Below are positions 1 to 5,794 of a stretch of 9,424 nt of DNA, piece after piece (position 1 is the stretch's first letter; each line of letters starts with the position of its first letter). Below the pieces are notes generated by a model. That model was given only the letters and a program-made list of their open reading frames with translations, was not told the DNA's origin and made no database searches. A program made the translations under genes and the position numbers. Source of the DNA: Methanobacteriota archaeon (GTDB taxonomy: Archaea > Halobacteriota > Methanosarcinia > Methanosarcinales > Methanosarcinaceae); contig JAUPKV010000221.1 in assembly GCA_030837265.1 (NCBI GenBank), forward strand, positions 1-9,424, read 5' to 3'.

Positions 1-1
1 A

Positions 2-790
2 GAATCCGGAAGTCCGGGGCACTACATAGGAGTTGACCGCAATACAAAAGGACATATTGCAGTTATAGCGGATCCCGAGTCCGGTAAAGTCTGGAAGCTA
101 GGGAAAATGTGCTACCATACGCACAAGAAATACGAGAGTATAAAAAAGCGGCTCTATAATACGGACAAGTACAAACATACGAACAAGTACAAACAACTAA
201 AAGCCATCGAAAACAGGGAAAAGAATATTATAAAGGATTTAAACCATAAAATTAGCCGAAAAATTGTGGATGTGGCCCTGTACAATGGGTGCGGAATTAA
301 ACTTGAAAACCTCAAAGGTCTACGGAAAAACGGCGGTAATATTGGAGGTGCGGAAAAAGCAAAGAAAAATAAAAGGGAAAAAACAGGAAAAAAACTGCTT
401 TCGCGTGAATACTCCTTGAACAGCTGGTCTTTTCACCAACTCCAGCAGTTTATTGAATATAAAGCCAGGCTGCGAGGGGTGGAGGTAGCTTATATTGATC
501 CTCATGCGACTAGCAAGAAGTGCAGCCGCTGCGGACTTATAGGCAACCGCCATAGCAAACAATTTGAGTGTCCAAATTGCGGGCACGTTGACCACGCCGA
601 TGTCAACGCCGCCTTTAATATCGCGTTGACGCCTAAAGGCAACGGTCAATTCCCTGCAGAAAGAGATGCAGGGAAAGGGAGCACTGATACCCCTCAAAAG
701 ATTCTGGACCGTACACTCTTTAATAAACGTACAACCAGCGAAAAAAATTCCCCACAGTTTGCGTGGGAAGTATGTCAGTTTCTAACTTAA
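2..790 (+). CDS. tnpB: TnpB, RNA-guided nuclease of an IS200/IS605-family element (5' end outside window)
   Basis: The frame is open from the left edge, so the gene starts upstream. About 262 residues are visible of a family usually near 400, and the N-terminal helix-turn-helix part is missing. All three RuvC acidic residues can be seen. RuvC-I is GVDRNTKGHIAV, with its Asp at 35-37. RuvC-II is KLENLKGL, with its Glu at 305-307. RuvC-III is DHADVNAAFNIA, with the final Asp at 599-601. Between II and III lies a CxxC...CxxC zinc finger (CSRCG and CPNCG). TnpB proteins are cleaved-DNA nucleases guided by an omegaRNA made from the element's right end, and they promote element retention. After RuvC-III there is a tail of about 60 residues containing GKGSTDTPQ, which I recall from archaeal TnpB proteins. 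Its DNA is unusually rich in hairpins. No tnpA is visible. The catalytic part looks intact; whether the whole gene is cannot be judged. Confidence 0.93.
   Translation, partial: ESGSPGHYIGVDRNTKGHIAVIADPESGKVWKLGKMCYHTHKKYESIKKRLYNTDKYKHTNKYKQLKAIENREKNIIKDLNHKISRKIVDVALYNGCGIKLENLKGLRKNGGNIGGAEKAKKNKREKTGKKLLSREYSLNSWSFHQLQQFIEYKARLRGVEVAYIDPHATSKKCSRCGLIGNRHSKQFECPNCGHVDHADVNAAFNIALTPKGNGQFPAERDAGKGSTDTPQKILDRTLFNKRTTSEKNSPQFAWEVCQFLT
620..790 (+). ncRNA. Candidate omegaRNA (reRNA) scaffold / right end of the IS element
   Basis: Three stem-loops lie in the last part of tnpB. The first is 624-644 (CGTT with AACG and GCC with GGC, loop TAAA). The second is 650-675, a perfect 9-bp stem TTCCCTGCA/TGCAGGGAA with an 8-nt loop. 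The third is 748-769, CCCAC/GTGGG extended by TT/AA across a bulged C, with loop AGTTTGC. In IS200/IS605 elements the guide RNA scaffold is known to overlap the 3' end of tnpB and to stop at the right end, where the guide begins. That this stretch is the scaffold is my inference. The exact element boundary is not resolved; it probably lies shortly after 769. Confidence 0.45.
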
Positions 791-1042
791 GATATGAATT
801 AAACATATAAAAAGAACATTTGGAAATAAAACAGAGTGAAAATATATAAGTACTTAGTAATTTAATATTTAAATGGAATTGGCTGAGAATTTAGCTAATT
901 CTTTATAGAATCAGTGATGGACTGGTATCTAAACAGTAATCTTATTTAATTGACGAACTTCGCAAAAATGAATTAATGCTGCAGAGACAGCACAAAACCA
1001 CACAAGGAATGTATGCAAGTTCTATTCGAGTGGCAGACAAAT
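791..1042. other. Gene-free stretch after the IS element
   Basis: I see no supported gene here. A strong TATA-like box, TATATAAG, lies at 843-850, but the only start codon near it (873) opens a 12-codon ORF. At 886-911 three short arms can form competing hairpins: AGAATT (886-891) with AATTCT (897-902), or ATTCT (898-902) with AGAAT (907-911). The stretch probably contains the junction between the transposon's right end and older chromosome. Confidence 0.4.
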
Positions 1043-1043
1043 T

Positions 1044-1087
1044 ATTCTGCAATGAAGTAACTTATATTCTGCAATGAAGTAACTTAT
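1044..1087. repeat. Perfect 22-bp tandem duplication
   Basis: Two identical, directly adjacent 22-nt copies (1044-1065 and 1066-1087) each start ATTCTGCAATG and end AACTTAT. The copies show no mismatch, which suggests a recent slip or duplication. The junction creates CTTATATT (1061-1068), a good archaeal box A that neither copy contains alone; the second copy runs on into CTTATCTA instead. Confidence 0.9.
1055..1068 (+). promoter_or_regulatory. Possible promoter (BRE/TATA) for the small ORF and MATE gene
   Basis: CTTATATT at 1061-1068 is preceded by the purine-rich AAGTAA, which resembles a BRE. Archaeal transcription usually starts about 25 bp downstream, here near 1090. That would leave a leader of roughly 40 nt before the start codon at 1128. 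The site spans the junction of the tandem duplication. The call rests on motif and spacing only. Confidence 0.35.
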
Positions 1088-1097
1088 CTAGAATTTG

Positions 1098-1130
1098 CAT
1101 GTTTCTGAAGTTTCGTCAGGATGAAACATG
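1098..1130 (+). promoter_or_regulatory. Inverted repeat enclosing the SD motif and start codon of the small ORF
   Basis: CATGTTTC (1098-1105) and GAAACATG (1123-1130) are perfect 8-bp reverse complements separated by 17 nt. The second arm contains the ATG at 1128-1130. The loop carries the Shine-Dalgarno-like AGGAT that starts at 1118. An alternative hairpin pairs GTTTC (1110-1114) with GAAAC (1123-1127). Either could mask the start codon in the RNA, or the repeat could be a DNA operator downstream of the promoter. The symmetry is seen in the sequence; the role is inferred. Confidence 0.45.
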
Positions 1131-1352
1131 ACTCCATGTAAATTATTTAAGGGTGCTGAGTCTCAGTATCTCAAGCTCTTAAATACATATAGAGAAAATA
1201 AATACAAAGTCTCAAACATACACGAACTCTCAGAAGAACACGAATCTTTAGTAGAGCATAATCTCATTTTACACGGTTTTAGCAGGTCTTTTAACCGGAA
1301 AAAGGACAGAATACTCCGAAACATAAAAACCGTTCTGAAAGACCCTTCATAG
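1128..1352 (+). CDS. Hypothetical 74-residue protein ending in TAG, in frame with the downstream MATE gene
   Basis: I do not recognise this ORF. It encodes a hydrophilic, probably helical protein with a basic C-terminal part (SFNRKKDRILRNIKTVLK). It has no membrane segment, signal peptide or metal-binding cysteine pattern. An SD-like AGGATG begins 10 nt before the ATG (1118-1123), which is better than anything ahead of the MATE start. The stop is TAG, while the other four genes in the window end in TAA. The frame then stays open from 1353 to the MATE start at 1461 and contains no ATG, GTG or TTG. It may be a leader ORF, a small regulator, a decayed gene, or an N-terminal extension of the MATE protein made by amber readthrough. 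It could also be spurious, because the reverse strand is open across part of it. Confidence 0.45.
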   Translation: MTPCKLFKGAESQYLKLLNTYRENKYKVSNIHELSEEHESLVEHNLILHGFSRSFNRKKDRILRNIKTVLKDPS

Positions 1353-1370
1353 CAAACACCGGACATCTCT

Positions 1371-1450
1371 ATTCGAAAAAATATTGGAGACCCAGCTGCA
1401 AGCTCCGGAAAATATAGCTTTGCAGAGCATAGAGGATCCAATTCGAAAAA
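1371..1450 (+). promoter_or_regulatory. Hairpin flanked by 10-nt direct repeats upstream of the MATE gene
   Basis: ATTCGAAAAA occurs at 1371-1380 and again at 1441-1450. Between the copies, CTGCAAGCT (1396-1404) can pair with AGCTTTGCAG (1416-1425): a 9-bp stem with one bulged T and an 11-nt loop. The structure lies between the TAG of the small ORF and the MATE start. It might be an attenuator or an operator pair; no function is established. Confidence 0.3.
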
Positions 1451-1460
1451 TGAAAAAGAG

Positions 1461-2846
1461 ATGACATCCGGGAACATTTTTAATCTGTTCTGGAAATTTG
1501 TATTTCCGTCAGTAATTGGCGTCCTTGTTGCAGGCATTCTGGAAATTATCGACGGCCTCTTTATTGGAAACGCTCTTGGAAGCCAGGGACTTGCAGGAAT
1601 TACTCTTGCTTATCCTCCTTACATTATAATAGTAGGGATAGGTGTATTGATCGGAACCGGTTCTTCCAGTCTAACAGCTCTGGAACTTGGAAAAGGAGAT
1701 AATAAGGGAGTCCATGATATCGTAAACAATACTTTTCTCTTATGTCTTCTTGCGGGAGCTGTCCTGACTGTAAGCGGACTCTTTTTTTGCGAGACTTCTA
1801 TCAGCCTTCTGGGATCAAGCGGGCAAGTTCTTAATTATGCTCGCGAATACCTCAGGATCACTTTCATGGGCTCGTTTTTTATGGTTCTTACGCTCGCCTT
1901 AATCCCTTTGATAAGGACTGACGGAAAGCCAAATCTCTGCATGAACATCATGATTGCAGGAGTATTTACCAATATTGTGCTTGACTATCTTTTTGTCATG
2001 CAGATGGGAATGGGAATGTCAGGTGCCGCAACTGCGACAGTAGTTTCCTTTTTCCTGACTGCAGTACTATTGACATATTATCTCTTTAGGAACAAGACAA
2101 AGTTGAAACTTCAGCTCAGGACCACGGAAGTCAAAATCGGAACCTTGAAGCAGATACTTCAAGCAGGTCTTCCATCCTTCATGATGCAGATATCACTCGC
2201 TCTGGTGCTCTTTGCTTATAATTACATTTTGCTTATCTACAGCTCAGAGCTTGAGGTCTCTGCTTATGGCATCATAGGATATATGTGTTCAATATTTTAC
2301 ATGTTGTTTGAAGGAATAGCCCTTGGAGTACAGCCGATTATCGGTTTCAATTATGGGGCTGGTAACTATGAAAGAGTTTCGAAAACTTTGAGACTGTCAA
2401 TACTTTCATGTATTCTTATTGGCGCTTTCGGGTTTGTGCTAGTCTACATGTTCCCGGAGAGTATAGTAAAGATCTTCAGCAGGAATGACTCCGAGCTTAT
2501 GGAAGTCACATTGAGAGGAATGAACATCATGATGTTATCTTTACTGGCAGAAGGCATTGTGCTTCTCACTACAATTTATTACCAATCAATAAATAGGGTC
2601 AAAACGGCACTCTTTATTAATCTGGGAAAGACCTTTGTGCTTCTCTTGCCTTTACTTTTCATACTGCCTTCTTTCTTAGGCCTGGATGGGGTCTGGTTTG
2701 CATCGCCAGTTGCAGAATACATTATGGCGGTAGTTGTTCTGGGAATGCTTTCAAAGGAATTTACGACCCTTAAAAACGGAAAGGAAGAAACGGAGAGGAA
2801 TTCGAGGACTGTTACTTACAAGCGTGCTCAAAAGATTGAGGCCTAA
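1461..2846 (+). CDS. MATE-family multidrug/toxin exporter, MepA-like
   Basis: This 461-residue integral membrane protein has the usual length and about twelve hydrophobic segments of MATE transporters, which export drugs, dyes or metabolites in exchange for Na+ or H+. The N-terminal half carries FPSVIG (15-20), DGLFIGNALG (31-40), and GTGSSSLTALELGKGD ending near residue 80. The second half carries GIALGVQPIIGFNYGAGN (285-302), the signature I associate with the MepA branch. The C-terminus is a hydrophilic tail of about 30 residues. ATG at 1461 fits the family's N-terminus (MTSGNIFNLFWKF) and is the only start codon available in frame after the TAG at 1350. It has no convincing Shine-Dalgarno sequence: GAGG lies about 25 nt upstream, and only AAAGAG is adjacent. 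It is probably cotranscribed with the ORF before it. The substrate cannot be predicted. Confidence 0.93.
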   Translation: MTSGNIFNLFWKFVFPSVIGVLVAGILEIIDGLFIGNALGSQGLAGITLAYPPYIIIVGIGVLIGTGSSSLTALELGKGDNKGVHDIVNNTFLLCLLAGAVLTVSGLFFCETSISLLGSSGQVLNYAREYLRITFMGSFFMVLTLALIPLIRTDGKPNLCMNIMIAGVFTNIVLDYLFVMQMGMGMSGAATATVVSFFLTAVLLTYYLFRNKTKLKLQLRTTEVKIGTLKQILQAGLPSFMMQISLALVLFAYNYILLIYSSELEVSAYGIIGYMCSIFYMLFEGIALGVQPIIGFNYGAGNYERVSKTLRLSILSCILIGAFGFVLVYMFPESIVKIFSRNDSELMEVTLRGMNIMMLSLLAEGIVLLTTIYYQSINRVKTALFINLGKTFVLLLPLLFILPSFLGLDGVWFASPVAEYIMAVVVLGMLSKEFTTLKNGKEETERNSRTVTYKRAQKIEA

Positions 2847-3008
2847 TCTGGACCAGATAGGAGAATGTATTCGTATCCAAACAGTAGCCAAAAATTTATT
2901 TACTTTAAGAGTTAAGAAACTAAGTGCTGATAGAACTTCTAATACAACTACATTCTCCGAATTAAATCCTTACTCTAAACCAATTAAATATAAGAATACT
3001 GGATCCAG
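2847..3008 (+). promoter_or_regulatory. MATE-mprF intergenic leader with an inverted repeat and a TATA-like box
   Basis: GGAGAATGTA (2860-2869) and TACATTCTCC (2949-2958) are perfect 10-bp reverse complements 79 nt apart. A box-A-like TTAAATATAA lies at 2984-2993, which would start transcription almost at the mprF ATG (3009) and give a leaderless mRNA. No good ribosome binding site precedes that ATG. mprF may thus have its own promoter in addition to readthrough from the MATE gene. The role of the inverted repeat is unknown. Confidence 0.3.
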
Positions 3009-5657
3009 ATGAAACAAGATAGCAGTATATCGAAAAACATTCCTAAATTAAAGAGCTTGCTCAGCTACTTCATACCAGCCGTTATTTTTTCTCTTGCTTT
3101 ATGGACTCTGGACAAACAGTTGCACAATCTGCGTTCAAGTTATATTATTCAAGATATTTTCAGTGTCTCTCTGGCCCATATCGGAATTGCTATTCTGTTT
3201 ACGATTTTAAGTTATATTGCTTTAACCGGATATGATTACCTGGCAGTCAGGCAAATTAAAAAACCTATGCCTTACAGGCAGATTGCCCGGATTTCTTTTA
3301 TCAGCACATCAATAAGTTACAGTGTGGGCTTTAACTTTTTAACCGGAAGTTCTCTTCGCTACAGACTGTATTCGAGGTATGGGCTGACCCTGCTTCAAAT
3401 ATGGGACATTATAGTCTTTTGCGTGTCCACTTTCTGGATAGGTTTTTGTTTTGTTGCCGGCTTGCTTTTCACTTTTTATCCTGTAAAATTATCAGCTTAC
3501 ATGCCTGAGACCCCCATACCCCTGAATATTGTCGGAATCTTATTACTGCTGTTTCTTCTTGCTTACTTCTCGCTTTCATTCTGGAAACGGGATCTAAGGA
3601 TAAAACGATATCAGATAAAGATTCCTGAACCAAAAATCGCGTTTTTACAGCTTTTTCTGGCTTCGGCAGATTATCTGCTTTCAGGAAGCATTATCTATTT
3701 TCTCCTCCCTCCAAACCCACAGCTTACCTTGCTTCATGTACTTGTGTTCTTTGCGCTGGCTCAACTAATAGGATTAATAAGCACTGTCCCCGGAGGACTT
3801 GGAGTTTTTGAGACCCTTATGATTTTTATGCTGGAGCCCTATTTCGATCCGGTAGACATAATAAGACCTCTTTTGCTTTTCAGATCAATCTATTATTTTG
3901 TGCCCTTCCTGCTTGGGTTCCTTGACCTTACTGTCTATGAATTTCAGGAGAATGAAAAACTCCTCAGACAGATTGGAAAAGTTACGTACTCCGGCCTTGC
4001 AGGATTAACTCCTCGAATTTTCTCTATCCTGGTTTTCTTTGGGGGGATATCTCTACTTTTTTCCGGAGCCCTGAATTCAAACCCCGAATACCTGCACAGG
4101 ATAAATTATTTTATACCTGTGCCCCTTATTGAAGTTTCCAGGCTGCTTGGAAGCATAATGGGAGTATTGCTTCTGCTTCTGGCAAATGGGCTCTGGAAGA
4201 GAATTGACGGAGCCTATGTGCTTTCACTCATCGTACTTTTCATGGGTGGTATATTTACACTCCTGAAAGACTTTAATTATCAACAGGCAACGATTCTTTT
4301 TGCACTATTCATATGCTTGCTCCCCTGCAGGAAATATTTTTACAGAAAATCGTCTCTTTTGCACCAGTCTTTTAGCCGGCAGAACCTTATTGCCATTACT
4401 CTGGTACTGGTAAGTTTTGTCTGGCTAGGTTTTTTTTCGTACAGGCATATAGAGTATTCAAACGAACTCTGGTGGCAGTTCGGGATAAACTCACAAGCTT
4501 CCAGTTTTCTGAGGGCTACAGTAGGAGTTTTCTTTCTCCTATTGATCTTTGGTATCGTAAAACTGTTGAGCCCGTTTTCCAGGGATATTCACCTTCCTGA
4601 TAAAGAAGAAATAGAGCTTGCAAAAGATATTGTCAACCGAAGTACGGAAACCTGGGGCAATCTTGTACTCACCGGTGATAAATACCTGTTTTTTGATGAT
4701 GAAAAAAAGGCTTTTTTAATGTACGGGGTTTCCGGAAGGACCTGGATCTCGATGGGCGACATTGTTGGGAATGAAAGCCAGGCAAAAGAATTACTCTGGG
4801 ATTTTTATGAGATTACTAAGCTTCACCAGGGCAGAGCTGCTTTCTATGAGGTGTCCGAAAAATATATTCCGGTTTATCTTGATATGGGGCTTACCCTGTT
4901 CAAAATTGGGGAAGATGCTAAAGTACCCCTTGAATCATTTACGCTCGAAGGTAGTGCGAGAAAAGATGTTCGTTATACACTGAAGAATGTGGAAAAAAAG
5001 GGATACCAGTTCGAAATTATCCCTCAGGAAGAAGTCCCCGAGCTCATACCGGAACTTAAAAAAATATCAGATGCCTGGATGAAAATGAAGGCCGGAAAGG
5101 AAAAGAGATTCTCAGTGGGATTTTTTGATGAGAAATACCTGAGTAATTTTCCTGCAGCCATTGTCCGGGACGAAACGCAAATCCTGGCTTTTGCAAATAT
5201 ATGGATAGGTGCAAATAAAGAAGAAATAAGTGTAGATCTTATGCGCTATAGCCCCGATGCCCCGGACAGGACGATGGAATACCTATTCGGCAAACTTATG
5301 CTCTGGGGTAAGGAAAACGGTTATAAGTACTTCTCTCTCGGAATGGCACCCCTCTCTGGCTTTGAAAAAAGGCAGTTTTCCCCAATCTGGAATAAAATCG
5401 GATCTTTTATCTTCACGCATGGAGAACACTTTTACAATTATAAGGGTCTCAGGGATTTTAAAGAGAAATTCAATCCCATATGGAGCCCAAGATATGTGGC
5501 CCTTCCCAAAGGACTTAAACAGGTATTTGCCATAAAAGATATAGTTGCCCTGATCTCAGGGGGGATGAAGGGAATTTTTTCTAAAGAACACGAAAGTAAA
5601 GAAGCTCCACAGGAAAAAAAACTCTGGATTGGATGGCTCTCAAAATTTCTTCCCTAA
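3009..5657 (+). CDS. mprF: MprF: aminoacyl-phospholipid flippase and tRNA-dependent aminoacyltransferase
   Basis: This is a full-length, two-domain protein of 882 residues; bacterial MprF proteins have about 840-880. Residues 17-520 hold about fourteen membrane segments and include the flippase-domain signature PGGLGVFE (261-268). Residues 535-860 form the cytosolic DUF2156 (GNAT-like) domain. It shows GRTWISMGDIVG (576-587), LEG (646-648) followed by RKDVRYTLKN, DLMRYSPDAPD (from D743), LGMAPLSG (M779), and HGEHFYNYKGLRDFKEKF near the end. In bacteria MprF moves an amino acid (Lys, Ala, Arg) from its tRNA onto phosphatidylglycerol and flips the product outward, which reduces binding of cationic peptides. 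In this archaeon the acceptor would be an ether lipid such as archaetidylglycerol; that and the amino acid used are inferences. A hairpin and T-run follow the gene. Confidence 0.95.
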   Translation: MKQDSSISKNIPKLKSLLSYFIPAVIFSLALWTLDKQLHNLRSSYIIQDIFSVSLAHIGIAILFTILSYIALTGYDYLAVRQIKKPMPYRQIARISFISTSISYSVGFNFLTGSSLRYRLYSRYGLTLLQIWDIIVFCVSTFWIGFCFVAGLLFTFYPVKLSAYMPETPIPLNIVGILLLLFLLAYFSLSFWKRDLRIKRYQIKIPEPKIAFLQLFLASADYLLSGSIIYFLLPPNPQLTLLHVLVFFALAQLIGLISTVPGGLGVFETLMIFMLEPYFDPVDIIRPLLLFRSIYYFVPFLLGFLDLTVYEFQENEKLLRQIGKVTYSGLAGLTPRIFSILVFFGGISLLFSGALNSNPEYLHRINYFIPVPLIEVSRLLGSIMGVLLLLLANGLWKRIDGAYVLSLIVLFMGGIFTLLKDFNYQQATILFALFICLLPCRKYFYRKSSLLHQSFSRQNLIAITLVLVSFVWLGFFSYRHIEYSNELWWQFGINSQASSFLRATVGVFFLLLIFGIVKLLSPFSRDIHLPDKEEIELAKDIVNRSTETWGNLVLTGDKYLFFDDEKKAFLMYGVSGRTWISMGDIVGNESQAKELLWDFYEITKLHQGRAAFYEVSEKYIPVYLDMGLTLFKIGEDAKVPLESFTLEGSARKDVRYTLKNVEKKGYQFEIIPQEEVPELIPELKKISDAWMKMKAGKEKRFSVGFFDEKYLSNFPAAIVRDETQILAFANIWIGANKEEISVDLMRYSPDAPDRTMEYLFGKLMLWGKENGYKYFSLGMAPLSGFEKRQFSPIWNKIGSFIFTHGEHFYNYKGLRDFKEKFNPIWSPRYVALPKGLKQVFAIKDIVALISGGMKGIFSKEHESKEAPQEKKLWIGWLSKFLP

Positions 5658-5668
5658 ATTCTTGTTTT

Positions 5669-5702
5669 AAATCGCACGTCGGATTTGTGTAATTATTTTT
5701 CT
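5669..5702 (+). terminator. Putative mprF terminator
   Basis: AAATC (5669-5673) and GATTT (5682-5686) form a short hairpin 11 nt after the mprF stop, and T-rich sequence follows at 5691-5700. Archaeal termination relies mainly on T-stretches, so the T-run is the more meaningful part. Confidence 0.4.
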
Positions 5703-5735
5703 ACTTTAAAGAAAGGTTTAAAGATTATTAGGAAG

Positions 5736-5784
5736 TAATATACATTATGATTTTTTAACTAATTATAAATAGGGACAATCAGGA
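5736..5784 (+). promoter_or_regulatory. Promoter and ribosome binding site of the surface-protein gene
   Basis: Two TATA-like boxes are present. AATATACA at about 5737-5744 predicts a start near 5765 and a leader of about 30 nt. TTATAAAT at 5763-5770 predicts a start almost at the ATG (5795). AGGA at 5781-5784 is well placed as a ribosome binding site, which favours the first box. A second AGGA (5789-5792) is too close to the ATG. The AT-rich stretch and an independent promoter fit with the gap from mprF. Confidence 0.5.
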
Positions 5785-5794
5785 AAAAAGGAAA

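Noticed and set aside
320..697. 125-codon reverse-strand ORF inside tnpB
   Set aside because: It is a shadow of the conserved TnpB frame.
2..790. Cas12-like effector
   Set aside because: The size, the RuvC and zinc-finger layout and the GKGSTDTPQ tail fit transposon TnpB. No CRISPR array is nearby.
843..908. TATATAAG box followed by a 12-codon ORF at 873
   Set aside because: The box looks like a promoter, but the ORF is too short and unsupported. An unrecognised small RNA cannot be excluded.
1044..1087. Possible CRISPR repeat
   Set aside because: The two copies are directly adjacent with no spacer, there are only two, and no cas gene is visible.
1163..1537. 124-codon reverse-strand ORF over the small ORF and MATE start
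   Set aside because: It is antisense to the well-supported MATE N-terminus and resembles no known protein. It does weaken confidence in the small forward ORF.
2734..3012. 92-codon ORF overlapping the end of the MATE gene and the mprF start
   Set aside because: It runs in another frame inside the MATE gene, has no recognisable domain, and has a composition typical of out-of-frame translation. Its stop merely overlaps the mprF ATG.
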